64,000 nt of DNA, taken from assembly GCF_004302915.1 (NCBI RefSeq), contig NZ_QQBI01000003.1, forward strand, positions 154,546-218,545, read 5' to 3'. Of the stretch, positions 57,273 through 64,000 are shown in pieces. The notes under the pieces are model-generated. The model did no database searches, had not been told where the DNA came from, and saw only the letters and a program-made list of their open reading frames with translations. How positions within the stretch are numbered: position 1 is the first letter of the stretch; every line of letters starts with the position of its first letter. The stretch is from Komagataeibacter xylinus. GTDB taxonomy: Bacteria > Pseudomonadota > Alphaproteobacteria > Acetobacterales > Acetobacteraceae. A program made the position numbers and the translations under genes.

Positions 57273-58216
57273 TGGCCCGCCAGCGCTATCATGACGGGCT
57301 GGCCCTGCGGCAGGCGCTGCCGGGGCGGTTCCTGCCATTCCTTGTGGGCAGCATGGCTTTTCTTGCCGCACTCGCGCTGGCGGGCGGCATTGCCGCGCAC
57401 AGCCTCTCGCAACGCTGGACGCATGGGGCAGGCGCTGTGACCACCGTGCAGGTGCCCGGCCCCACCGATCCCGCCACCACCACGGCCGCCATGGGCCAGA
57501 TGCCCGCGACCCGCATCGACGCAGTGCTGGCCATCCTGGCCGCCACCCCCGGCATTACCGACACCCATCGCCTGAGCGATGCCGAACTGCGCGCGCTGCT
57601 CGCCCCATGGATCGAGCAGACCGGCGATGCCAGCCTGCCGCTGCCTGCCGTGATCGAGCTGCACACCGCCCCGGGGCAGGACGTGGCGGCCAGCCTGCTG
57701 CCCCGGCTGCAGGCGCAGGCGCCGGGCGTGCTGATGGAGCATGACAGCGTATGGAGCGACCGGCTGGCAGCCCTTGCCGCCAGCCTGCAGGCCTGCGCGG
57801 GCCTGGCGGTGCTGGTGGTGATGACGGTGGCTGTGTGCGTGGTCATGGCCGCGACGCGGGCTGGGCTGCTCACACGGCGGCAGGCCATCGGGCTGATCCA
57901 TGCGCTGGGGGCGACCGACAGCTACATCTCGGGCCGGTTTGCCACGCGCGTGGGGCTGCTGGCGCTGTGGGGCGGGCTGTGCGGCAGCGTGCTGGCGCTG
58001 CCCATGCTGCTGGCCCTGTCGCAGCTCGCAGCGCCCTTCACCGCCATGGGCGATGCGCCCGCTACCGCCCCCGACTGGCGCGACCTGCATGCATGGAGCG
58101 CCCTGCTGCCCCCTGCCCTGCTGTGGATGCTCGTGATCGTGCCACCCGCAGCCGGGCTGACCGGCTGGGCCACGACGCAACTGACCGTGCGGGCCTGGCT
58201 GCGCCGCCTGCCATGA
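57272..58216 (+). CDS. ftsX: cell division permease-like protein FtsX
   Basis: FtsX is the membrane partner of FtsE and carries the division signal to the periplasm. The 314-residue protein has one N-terminal helix (FLVGSMAFLAALALAGGIAA), a periplasmic domain (about 45-165), then three helices typical of FtsX (CAGLAVLVVMTVAVCVVMAA, GLLALWGGLCGSVLALPML, ALLWMLVIVPPAAGLTGWA). RQAIGLIHALGATDSYISG is the FtsX/LolC-type cytoplasmic loop. It overlaps the next gene by 4 bp. Confidence 0.9.
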   Translation: MARQRYHDGLALRQALPGRFLPFLVGSMAFLAALALAGGIAAHSLSQRWTHGAGAVTTVQVPGPTDPATTTAAMGQMPATRIDAVLAILAATPGITDTHRLSDAELRALLAPWIEQTGDASLPLPAVIELHTAPGQDVAASLLPRLQAQAPGVLMEHDSVWSDRLAALAASLQACAGLAVLVVMTVAVCVVMAATRAGLLTRRQAIGLIHALGATDSYISGRFATRVGLLALWGGLCGSVLALPMLLALSQLAAPFTAMGDAPATAPDWRDLHAWSALLPPALLWMLVIVPPAAGLTGWATTQLTVRAWLRRLP

Positions 58217-58842
58217 CACGCCTGCGCCGCCTGCTGCTGCCGGGCCTGCTGGGCCTTGCCGCGTGGTGCGCGGGGCTGGGCTGGTTCATTGTCGATGCCC
58301 GCCGCCCGGCCGCCGTGCCCCCGCATGCCGATGGCATCGTGGCGCTGACCGGCGGGCAGGGCCGCATCGAGCAGTCGCTGCAGTTACTGGCGCAGGGCTA
58401 TGGGGACCGGCTGCTGATTTCGGGCGTGGACCGGCATGCAACGCTGGGTGATTTCCTGCGCCACCAGCCCCCTCCCGTGCCCCTGGCGCTGTGGATGCAT
58501 ACGACACTGGGCCACCGGGCCGCCTCCACGCTGGGCAATGCGGATGAAACCGCCGCATGGGTGCATGAATACGGCATGAAAAGCGTGATCGTGGTCACCG
58601 CAGGCTACCATATCCGCCGCGCCATGCTCGAGATCGCGCGCACCGTGCCCGGCGTGCGCCTGTATGGCTACCCCATCCGCTCGCCTGCCCTGCGCCACCC
58701 GCTGCACCCCGGCACGATCCGGCTCATGGTGGTGGAATATGACAAATGGCTGCTCGCCTGCCTTGACATCGCCCGCCTGACCCGCCCGCTGCACGGCCTG
58801 CTCCACCATGCCGACACGCGGCCCATAGCCCCCATGGGGTAA
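58213..58842 (+). CDS. DUF218 (YdcF/ElyC-like) protein
   Basis: This is a 209-residue protein with an N-terminal membrane anchor (LLLPGLLGLAAWCAGLGWFI) and a DUF218 domain: HADGIVALTGGQGRIEQSL, DRLLISGVD, LGNADETAAWVHEYG and VIVVTAGYHIRRAMLE. DUF218 proteins such as ElyC and SanA act in envelope maintenance. It is translationally coupled to ftsX, suggesting an envelope or division role. Confidence 0.87.
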   Translation: MTRLRRLLLPGLLGLAAWCAGLGWFIVDARRPAAVPPHADGIVALTGGQGRIEQSLQLLAQGYGDRLLISGVDRHATLGDFLRHQPPPVPLALWMHTTLGHRAASTLGNADETAAWVHEYGMKSVIVVTAGYHIRRAMLEIARTVPGVRLYGYPIRSPALRHPLHPGTIRLMVVEYDKWLLACLDIARLTRPLHGLLHHADTRPIAPMG

Positions 58843-58918
58843 GCGGGCGGCTTGTCGCAGGCCGCGTTTTCTGGTGTTAGGGTAGCGCTGAACCACCCCC
58901 GATGGACCTGTTAGCCCC

Positions 58919-59662
58919 ATGACCGTACTGCGCGCCTTCGTGTTCAACCTGTATTTTGTCGTGCTGACCCTCGTGATGGGCATCGCGGCCTTCGCCATCC
59001 GGCTGTGCGGCAAAAAATACGCGCTGGCCTACGCCAAGCTGTGGACCGGGCTGACCCTGCGCGGGCTGGAACGCATCTGCCGCATCGACATACAGGTGAG
59101 CGGGCTCGAGCACCTGCCGCCCGGCCCATGCCTGCTGGCATGCCAGCACCAGTCCATGTTCGACACATTCGCGTGGATGAACATCGTGCCGCTGCCCACC
59201 TATGTCATGAAGCGCGAGCTTGAGCGCATTCCGCTCGTTGGCCCCATGCTGCGCCTGACCGGCATGATCGGCGTGGACCGTAATGCCGGGGCCAAAGCAC
59301 TGCGCGCCCTGCTGGCCGAGGCCGACCGCGCAGCGAAGGAAGGGCGGCAGATCATCATCTTCCCCGAAGGCACGCGCACGCCGCCTGGCGCTGCGATAAA
59401 GCTGCAACCGGGCATTGCCGCCCTCTCGGCGCATACCGGCCTGCCGGTCATTCCGGTCGCGACCGATGCGGGGCTGCACTGGGGGCCAAAGGCGCTGGTC
59501 AAGACGCCGGGCACCATTCACATCGTGGTGGGCAGGCCCCTGCCCGCGGGGCTGAAGCGTGCGCAACTGCTGCCTGCCATTGGCAGCGCGTGGCAGGATC
59601 TGTGCACGCAGAACGGGCTGCCCGTGCCCAGCGCGGCCTCCCCGGCCACCACGAGCGCGTGA
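58919..59662 (+). CDS. plsC: 1-acyl-sn-glycerol-3-phosphate acyltransferase
   Basis: PlsC acylates lysophosphatidic acid to phosphatidic acid at the inner membrane. The 247-residue protein has an N-terminal helix (AFVFNLYFVVLTLVMGIAAF), the catalytic HQSMFDTFAW (HX4D), MIGVDRNAGAKALRALLAE, and FPEGTRTPPGA (substrate site). It precedes psd and pssA in the wider region, part of a phospholipid-rich neighbourhood. Confidence 0.94.
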   Translation: MTVLRAFVFNLYFVVLTLVMGIAAFAIRLCGKKYALAYAKLWTGLTLRGLERICRIDIQVSGLEHLPPGPCLLACQHQSMFDTFAWMNIVPLPTYVMKRELERIPLVGPMLRLTGMIGVDRNAGAKALRALLAEADRAAKEGRQIIIFPEGTRTPPGAAIKLQPGIAALSAHTGLPVIPVATDAGLHWGPKALVKTPGTIHIVVGRPLPAGLKRAQLLPAIGSAWQDLCTQNGLPVPSAASPATTSA

Positions 59663-59935
59663 CAGGGCCACGTCATACCTGGCCAGGCCTGCGGCTCTCC
59701 TGACCTGAGCAAGCCTGCCTATGATGCGTATGGCTGTTCCTCGTTTGAAATCTGCCCGTGCCGCGGCATGCCGTTCGGTTATGGGGATGCCAGGTTCACG
59801 CACGCGCAGCTTCGCGCCAGATGGATTGCCCAGGGCTGCCCGTGGCATTCCACCATCATCGCCCCGCCAGCACGGCAGGATGCCCGGCGGCAGATGGTCC
59901 GGACCGGGCTGATCGGGGCTGCGTAAAAAAGAACC
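59663..59935 (+). pseudogene. remnant of a cysteine-rich CPCC-type small protein
   Basis: Right after the plsC stop the same frame stays open for 90 codons. It encodes a peptide with ACGSPDLSKPAYDAYGC, SSFEICPCRGMPFGYGDA and LRARWIAQGCPWHSTI. This follows the small CPCC-domain family as I remember it (SFEICPCCG, FGYDDA, LRxRWI, PW), but one cluster Cys reads Arg. No ATG, GTG or TTG precedes the Cys-rich part; the first ATG (59768) is inside the domain, and an ATA stands where a start could be. So it is probably a remnant, or uses a rare start. Confidence 0.5.
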
Positions 59936-59943
59936 GCTGCCTA

Positions 59944-60480
59944 TCAGTCCGCCGTGGGGGAACTGCCCGCAAGCTGGCCGCGCAATGTTTCCACCTGCTG
60001 GCGCAGGTCCATGATTTCCTGCAACAGGTTCTCCACCGTGCGGTTGCCCGCGCGTTCCACCGCGTAAAGCGAGGTGAACAGCGACATGGCCTGCCGCACC
60101 ACGGCGGCCTGCTCCTGGCCCAGCGCCTCAAGCCCGTCGCCTGCCGCATCCGGAGCCTGGCGGTCCATGAATTCACCCATCATGCGCTCGAGGTAGTCGG
60201 ATACCTCGCCCTGCCTGCTGTCGCCATAACAGCGGATGAGTTGGCGCAGGAAGGCGACCGGCAGCATGGCGCGGCCGCGCGTTTCCTCCTCGAGCATCAC
60301 CTGGGCGAGCACGCCGCGGGTAATGTCATCGCCGGTGCGGGCGTCGAGAATGACAAAGGCACGGTCGAGCTTGACCATGTCGATCAGGTTCTCGAGCGTG
60401 ATGTATGCCGACACTTCGGTATCGTACAGCCGCCGGTTGGCATATTTCTTGATGACGACGGGAGCAGAAGAGACCGACAC
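59944..60480 (-). CDS. phaR: polyhydroxyalkanoate synthesis regulator PhaR
   Basis: PhaR represses PHA granule genes such as phasins and binds polymer. The 178-residue protein has the DNA-binding domain with VIKKYANRRLYDTEVSAYIT, ENLIDMVKLDRAFVILDART and GDDITRGVLAQVMLEEE, then a helical C-terminus (EIMDLRQQVETLRGQLA). The GTG at 60480 has AAAGGA 6 nt upstream. No PHA synthase is adjacent; in Acetobacteraceae the regulator can persist as a carbon-flow regulator, which is inference. Confidence 0.92.
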   Translation of the reverse strand: MSVSSAPVVIKKYANRRLYDTEVSAYITLENLIDMVKLDRAFVILDARTGDDITRGVLAQVMLEEETRGRAMLPVAFLRQLIRCYGDSRQGEVSDYLERMMGEFMDRQAPDAAGDGLEALGQEQAAVVRQAMSLFTSLYAVERAGNRTVENLLQEIMDLRQQVETLRGQLAGSSPTAD

Positions 60481-60709
60481 ATGCCTTCCTTTCACATGGC
60501 GCGGGAACCGGGCCGAGGGGCCCCGGCGCCCCGCGCGGACGCCCTGGCGTGAGGCGTGCCCCTTCCCTTTAGGGCATAACCCGCGCCCCGACCATGAGCC
60601 GTGTCATAAAACCTTCATTTCCGCCCTGACAAAACGGCCTGTCCTGCCCCGCCGGAGCGCCACGCACAGGCTTTCCATGCCCGGCGCATTGCGTTCATGA
60701 CGTATTATG

Positions 60710-61441
60710 TCAGAAACTGTCCTTTTCCTTGCGCAGCCTGCCCAGCGTCGCCACGTCGGGCGCGCGCAGGAAGGGATTGGTCGCACGCTCCTCATCGAGC
60801 CGGACAGGCAGGGTGGGCAGGCCACGCGCCCGCAGGCTGGCGACCTCGGCCGCGCGCGCCTGCACGGCGGGGTTGCCAGGCTCGACATGCAGGGCGAAAC
60901 GCGCATTTGACTGCGTATATTCATGCCCGCAGCACAACAGCGTTTCACCGGGCAGGGCATCGATGCGGCGCAGCGAGGCGAACATGTCAGCCGGCGTGCC
61001 CTCGAACAGACGCCCGCAGCCCATGCTGAACAGCGTATCGCCACAGAACAGCGCAGGCCCCGTGGGGAAATAATACGATACCTCGCCCGCCGTGTGGCCC
61101 GGGGTTGCAATCACCTGCACCTGCTGCGTGCCAAACGCCACCACATCGCCATCGCGCACCGCGATATCGAGCGGCGGCAGGCGGTACGCATCCACCGCCG
61201 CCCCCACGATCCGCGCACCATAACGCTGGCGCAGCGCCTCGGCTGCGGCAATATGGTCGGCATGGTGGTGGGTGAGGAAGATCATGTCCAGCCGCCCGCC
61301 CGCTTCATCAATGGCGGCAACGAGCGGCGCTTCCTCGGCGGGGTCGATCATGCCAGCGGGGCCTGCCGGGCCATCATGCACGAACCAGGCGTAATTGTCC
61401 GACAGGATGGGAATCGCCCTGATCGAGAGTTTCCGTGCCAT
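60710..61441 (-). CDS. gloB: hydroxyacylglutathione hydrolase (glyoxalase II)
   Basis: GloB hydrolyses S-lactoylglutathione in methylglyoxal detoxification. The 243-residue metallo-beta-lactamase-fold protein begins MARKLSIRAIPILSDNYAW. It has the metal motif FLTHHHADHIAAAEAL, ATPGHTAGEVSYYF, ALFCGDTLFSMGCGRLFEG and CCGHEYTQSNARFAL, and a C-terminal helical domain ending ERATNPFLRAPD. GGAGGG lies 8 nt before the ATG. It is divergent from a methyltransferase gene, a common pairing in alphaproteobacteria. Confidence 0.94.
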   Translation of the reverse strand: MARKLSIRAIPILSDNYAWFVHDGPAGPAGMIDPAEEAPLVAAIDEAGGRLDMIFLTHHHADHIAAAEALRQRYGARIVGAAVDAYRLPPLDIAVRDGDVVAFGTQQVQVIATPGHTAGEVSYYFPTGPALFCGDTLFSMGCGRLFEGTPADMFASLRRIDALPGETLLCCGHEYTQSNARFALHVEPGNPAVQARAAEVASLRARGLPTLPVRLDEERATNPFLRAPDVATLGRLRKEKDSF

Positions 61442-61522
61442 GACATGTCCCTCCATGTAACCTGATCTCCTGCCACGCCATGGGCATGGCATGCCCGCGT
61501 GCAGCCTGTTAGTGTAACACCC

Positions 61523-62287
61523 ATGGGCGCCAACATGCACACCGCCGCAAGCTTTTATGCTTCCCGCCGGGGCCAGATGGCCGCCCGGCTGCTTGGCCAG
61601 CGCATGGCCGGATTCTGGCCCGAGGGGTCACGGGGGCACATGCTCGGGCTTGGCTATGCCCTGCCCTTCCTGCCGCTATGGGACCGGCCCGGGCAGCCCT
61701 GCTTCTCGGCCAGGCTCGACGCGCCTGTCACGCGCGAGGGCGGGCCGTGGCAGGGGCGCGACTGCGTGGCCCGGGGCGACAGCCTGCCCTTTGATGACCT
61801 GAAATTCGACCGCATCCTGATGATCCACGCGCTTGAAACCAGCGAGGACAAGAACACCCTGCTGCGCCAGGTGTGGAAGATCCTCAAGGATGACGGCGCG
61901 CTGCTGCTCATCGTGCCCAACCGGGCCGGACTGTGGGCGCATACGGACAATTCACCCTTCGGGCAGGGCACGCCCTTTTCGCGCCGCCAGATCGACCGCT
62001 GGCTGGCCAATGCCTGCTTCCGCGCCGAGCGCCATGAGGATGCCCTCTACATTCCCCCCGCCGGTCCATGCCCCGCGGGCCCCGCCACCATGGCGGAATG
62101 GACGGGGCGCACCCTCTTCCCCCGCCTTGGCGGCGTGTGCATGATCGAGGCGGTGAAGGACATCTATGCAGGCGTGCCCACCCGCCCGGCCACGATCATG
62201 CCCGCCGGGCTGCGGCTGCGGCCCGCGCGGCTGTTTTCACGCAGCATCGCCCACCGCCCGCGGGGTGGGAACACGCAGGATACTTGA
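61523..62287 (+). CDS. SAM-dependent methyltransferase-like protein
   Basis: This is a 254-residue protein with a class I methyltransferase layout. The SAM loop is loose ([13 protein letters not shown]), and [19 protein letters not shown] then [17 protein letters not shown] fit motifs of the UbiE/type-11 group. Substrate unknown. The start could be ATG 61523 or 61535. It is divergent from gloB; this gloB-methyltransferase pair is common in alphaproteobacteria. Confidence 0.8.
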   Translation: MGANMHTAASFYASRRGQMAARLLGQRMAGFWPEGSRGHMLGLGYALPFLPLWDRPGQPCFSARLDAPVTREGGPWQGRDCVARGDSLPFDDLKFDRILMIHALETSEDKNTLLRQVWKILKDDGALLLIVPNRAGLWAHTDNSPFGQGTPFSRRQIDRWLANACFRAERHEDALYIPPAGPCPAGPATMAEWTGRTLFPRLGGVCMIEAVKDIYAGVPTRPATIMPAGLRLRPARLFSRSIAHRPRGGNTQDT

Positions 62288-62321
62288 CCAATTTTGCGGG
62301 AATCTCCATGAACATTGTCCC

Positions 62322-62999
62322 ATGTCGCTAATTCAATCCCTCAAGCTTGTCCTTGCCCCGCCGCACCCGGCTGCGCGCCCCTTCCTGCTCGCGTCCGGCG
62401 CGGGCGCCGTGATCGGGCGGCTGCTGCCGTGGCGGGCAACCAAGCTGCTTGGTACGGCCAGTGGCCTGTTCTTCGGGTTCTGCCTGTATTTCTTCCGTGA
62501 CCCCGAGCGCGTCACCCCGGCCGAAGCCAACGTGGCCGTGGCCCCGGCGGATGGGCATATCGTCTCGATCGAGAAAGTGGCGCCGCCGCCGGAACTCGAC
62601 ATGGGCGATGCCCCGGTGTGGCGCATCGCCACCTTCCTGTCGGTGCTTGACGTGCATGTGAACCGCATGCCCATCGCGGGCACGGTCACGCGCGTGTCGT
62701 ATCATGCGGGGCAGTTCCTCAATGCCAGCCTTGACAAGGCATCCGAGCTCAATGAGCGCAATGCCCTGCGCCTTACGCTCAAGGACGGGCGGCAGCTTGC
62801 CGTGGTGCAGATCGCGGGGCTGATCGCGCGCCGCATCCTGTGCGATGCGGAGGAAGGCATGCAGTATGAAACCGGCGAGCGCTTTGGCCTGATCCGCTTT
62901 GGCTCGCGCACCGACCTGTACCTGCCCGCCGACGTGGCCCCGCTTGTCGAGGTGGGCCAGACCATGATCGGCGGCGAGACCGTGATGGCGCGGCTTTAA
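62322..62999 (+). CDS. psd: phosphatidylserine decarboxylase proenzyme (short type)
   Basis: Psd converts phosphatidylserine to phosphatidylethanolamine. The 225-residue protein is the short form common in alphaproteobacteria. It has [30 protein letters not shown] (in parts: [20 protein letters not shown]), [17 protein letters not shown] and [11 protein letters not shown], where self-cleavage at Gly-Ser creates the pyruvoyl group. It is followed 6 bp later by pssA, which makes its substrate. Confidence 0.95.
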   Translation: MSLIQSLKLVLAPPHPAARPFLLASGAGAVIGRLLPWRATKLLGTASGLFFGFCLYFFRDPERVTPAEANVAVAPADGHIVSIEKVAPPPELDMGDAPVWRIATFLSVLDVHVNRMPIAGTVTRVSYHAGQFLNASLDKASELNERNALRLTLKDGRQLAVVQIAGLIARRILCDAEEGMQYETGERFGLIRFGSRTDLYLPADVAPLVEVGQTMIGGETVMARL

Positions 63000-63005
63000 G
63001 CGGTT

Positions 63006-63872
63006 ATGGCAGTTCCCCCCCCCGCCAACCGGTCACGCCGCATCCGCAGGCTGAAAAAACGCCAGCGCCCCCGCGTGCGGGGCCTGTCGTTCAACCGGAT
63101 GATCCCCAACCTCATGACCATGCTCGGCCTGTGCGCGGGGCTGACGGGCATGCGATTCGGGCTGGAGGGGCGGTTTGGCGGCGCGGCCACGGCCCTCCTG
63201 ATTGCCGCATGCATCGACGGGCTTGACGGTCGCATCGCGCGGCTCCTGCGCGGCACCAGCCGCTTTGGCGCGGAGTTCGACAGCCTGTCCGACTTCCTGT
63301 GCTTCGGGGTGGCACCCGCCTTCGTGCTGTACCTGTGGGCACTGCACGAGGGGGGGCGGTTTGGCTACATTCCGTGCATCATGTTCACGGTCTGCATGGC
63401 GCTGCGGCTCGCCCGCTTCAACGCCAGCCTTGATGATGACGCCAACCAGCCCAAATACGCCGCCAATTTCTTTACCGGCGTGCCCGCGCCAGCGGGTGCG
63501 GGACTGGCGCTGTTTCCGCTCTTTCTGGGGCTGGAGGCGCAGCGCCTGCACCTTGGCTGGCTGTATGACCTCACCCGCGACCCGCTCATGCCCGCGCTGA
63601 CGCTCAGCGGCACGGCCTTCCTGCTGGTATCGACGCTGCCGGTGTGGTCGTTCAAGAACTTCAAGGTGCCTTCGCCGTTCATCCTGCCCACCATGCTGGG
63701 CACAGGGGCCTATGCCGCCATCCTGATTGCCGAGCCATGGGGTGCGCTGGCTGCGGCAGGCGTGATCTACCTCCTGCTCCTGCCCATCAGCCGGCGCAGC
63801 TTTCACCGCCTGCGCCGCGCAGCGGAAGACCTGCAGGAAAGTGACGAGCCCGCGCCCCACAGCCCGGCCTGA
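63006..63872 (+). CDS. pssA: phosphatidylserine synthase
   Basis: PssA joins CDP-diacylglycerol and serine. The 288-residue membrane protein has a basic N-terminus (RSRRIRRLKKRQRPRVRG) and about seven helices. The CDP-alcohol phosphotransferase motif is present as DGLDGRIARLLRGTSRFG then AEFDSLSD, with all the conserved Asp, Gly and Arg positions. With psd it forms the route to phosphatidylethanolamine. Confidence 0.95.
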   Translation: MAVPPPANRSRRIRRLKKRQRPRVRGLSFNRMIPNLMTMLGLCAGLTGMRFGLEGRFGGAATALLIAACIDGLDGRIARLLRGTSRFGAEFDSLSDFLCFGVAPAFVLYLWALHEGGRFGYIPCIMFTVCMALRLARFNASLDDDANQPKYAANFFTGVPAPAGAGLALFPLFLGLEAQRLHLGWLYDLTRDPLMPALTLSGTAFLLVSTLPVWSFKNFKVPSPFILPTMLGTGAYAAILIAEPWGALAAAGVIYLLLLPISRRSFHRLRRAAEDLQESDEPAPHSPA

Positions 63873-63881
63873 TACAGGGAA

Positions 63882-63925
63882 GGCGCCGCCTTTTTTCAAC
63901 AGGGCGGCGTTTCCTGAAGCTTTTT
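63882..63925 (+). repeat. dispersed palindromic repeat, copy I (cut by IS element)
   Basis: The first hairpin GCCGCC...GGCGGC is intact, followed by TTTCCTGAAGCTTTTT. At this point, in the middle of the second hairpin, the sequence changes to GGGGCCTGTTGGG. The right half of the repeat is therefore missing from the window. It begins 10 bp after the pssA stop. Confidence 0.75.
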
Positions 63926-64000
63926 GGGGCCTGTTGGGAATTAACGTGAATTGATGATTGCGGCGGTGAGATGGATCATGGCTGCGAATGATCTGTCTGT
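63926..64000 (-). mobile_element. end of an IS5-like insertion sequence with transposase C-terminus
   Basis: From 63926 the sequence starts GGGGCCTGTTGGGAATTAAC, a plausible inverted-repeat end. On the minus strand the frame ending at TAA (63941-63943) encodes TDRSFAAMIHLTAAIINSR, a hydrophobic C-terminus like that of IS5-family DDE transposases. The catalytic domain lies beyond the window, so the family call is tentative. The element interrupts palindromic repeat I. Confidence 0.6.

Overview
The window is GC-rich chromosomal DNA of an acetic acid bacterium (Acetobacteraceae), most likely Komagataeibacter or a close relative. The evidence is the alphaproteobacterial gene orders (DUF177-rpmF-plsX-fabH, ffh-rpsP-rimM-trmD-rplS, ispH-thrB-rnhA, COQ9 opposite rpsU), a hopanoid C-3 methylase (HpnR), a gluconokinase and a PhaR regulator. 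The genus is inference. It is mostly core genome, densely packed, with few gaps over 300 bases.

Layout: 1-3000 lipid/ribosome cluster (fabH partial, plsX, rpmF, DUF177) opposite bamE. 3760-8140 an EnvZ-like kinase, rpsU, peptide deformylase, COQ9, and a MarR/OmpR-type regulator pair. 8290-15215 leuB, leuD, leuC, then rplS-trmD-rimM-rpsP-ffh. 15413-18749 a Spy-like periplasmic protein and pstB-pstA-pstC without pstS or phoU. 18932-24228 a nucleoside-hydrolase-like protein that has lost its metal ligands, an ABC permease and ATPase, rnhA, thrB and ispH. 24480-28732 a lipoprotein, an OPT peptide transporter and an M3 peptidase. 28824-38838 small genes: RlmM, DUF423, DUF4142, a PduO-type adenosyltransferase, gluconokinase, a coiled-coil protein, two tandem aminotransferases, GluQRS and an HNH nuclease. 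39223-44660 hpnR, a gene broken by one amber codon, copZ, sufE and hslUV.

44732-56039 is the most distinctive block. It is one tightly overlapping minus-strand operon in the order cheW, cheR(TPR), cheW, mcp, cheA(Hpt-kinase-CheW-REC), cheB, then two hybrid histidine kinases (REC-REC-HK and REC-PAS-HK-REC). It has no cheY, flagellar gene or GGDEF output. The architecture is of the Wsp / alternative-cellular-function type, and closest, to my knowledge, to the Che3-CheS3 pathway of Rhodospirillum centenum. It is a candidate non-motility signalling pathway.

56173-63872 holds a small membrane protein with ftsE-ftsX, a DUF218 protein, plsC, a CPCC-type gene remnant without a start codon, phaR, gloB, a methyltransferase, psd and pssA (phosphatidylethanolamine synthesis). 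The window ends inside an IS5-like element.

A family of intergenic palindromic repeats runs through the window, with at least nine complete or decayed copies. Complete copies have an outer stem enclosing two hairpins, so they could fold as a three-way junction. They sit just after stop codons. One copy carries a perfect 46-bp palindrome and another is cut by the IS element at the right edge. I saw no tRNA, rRNA or CRISPR array.
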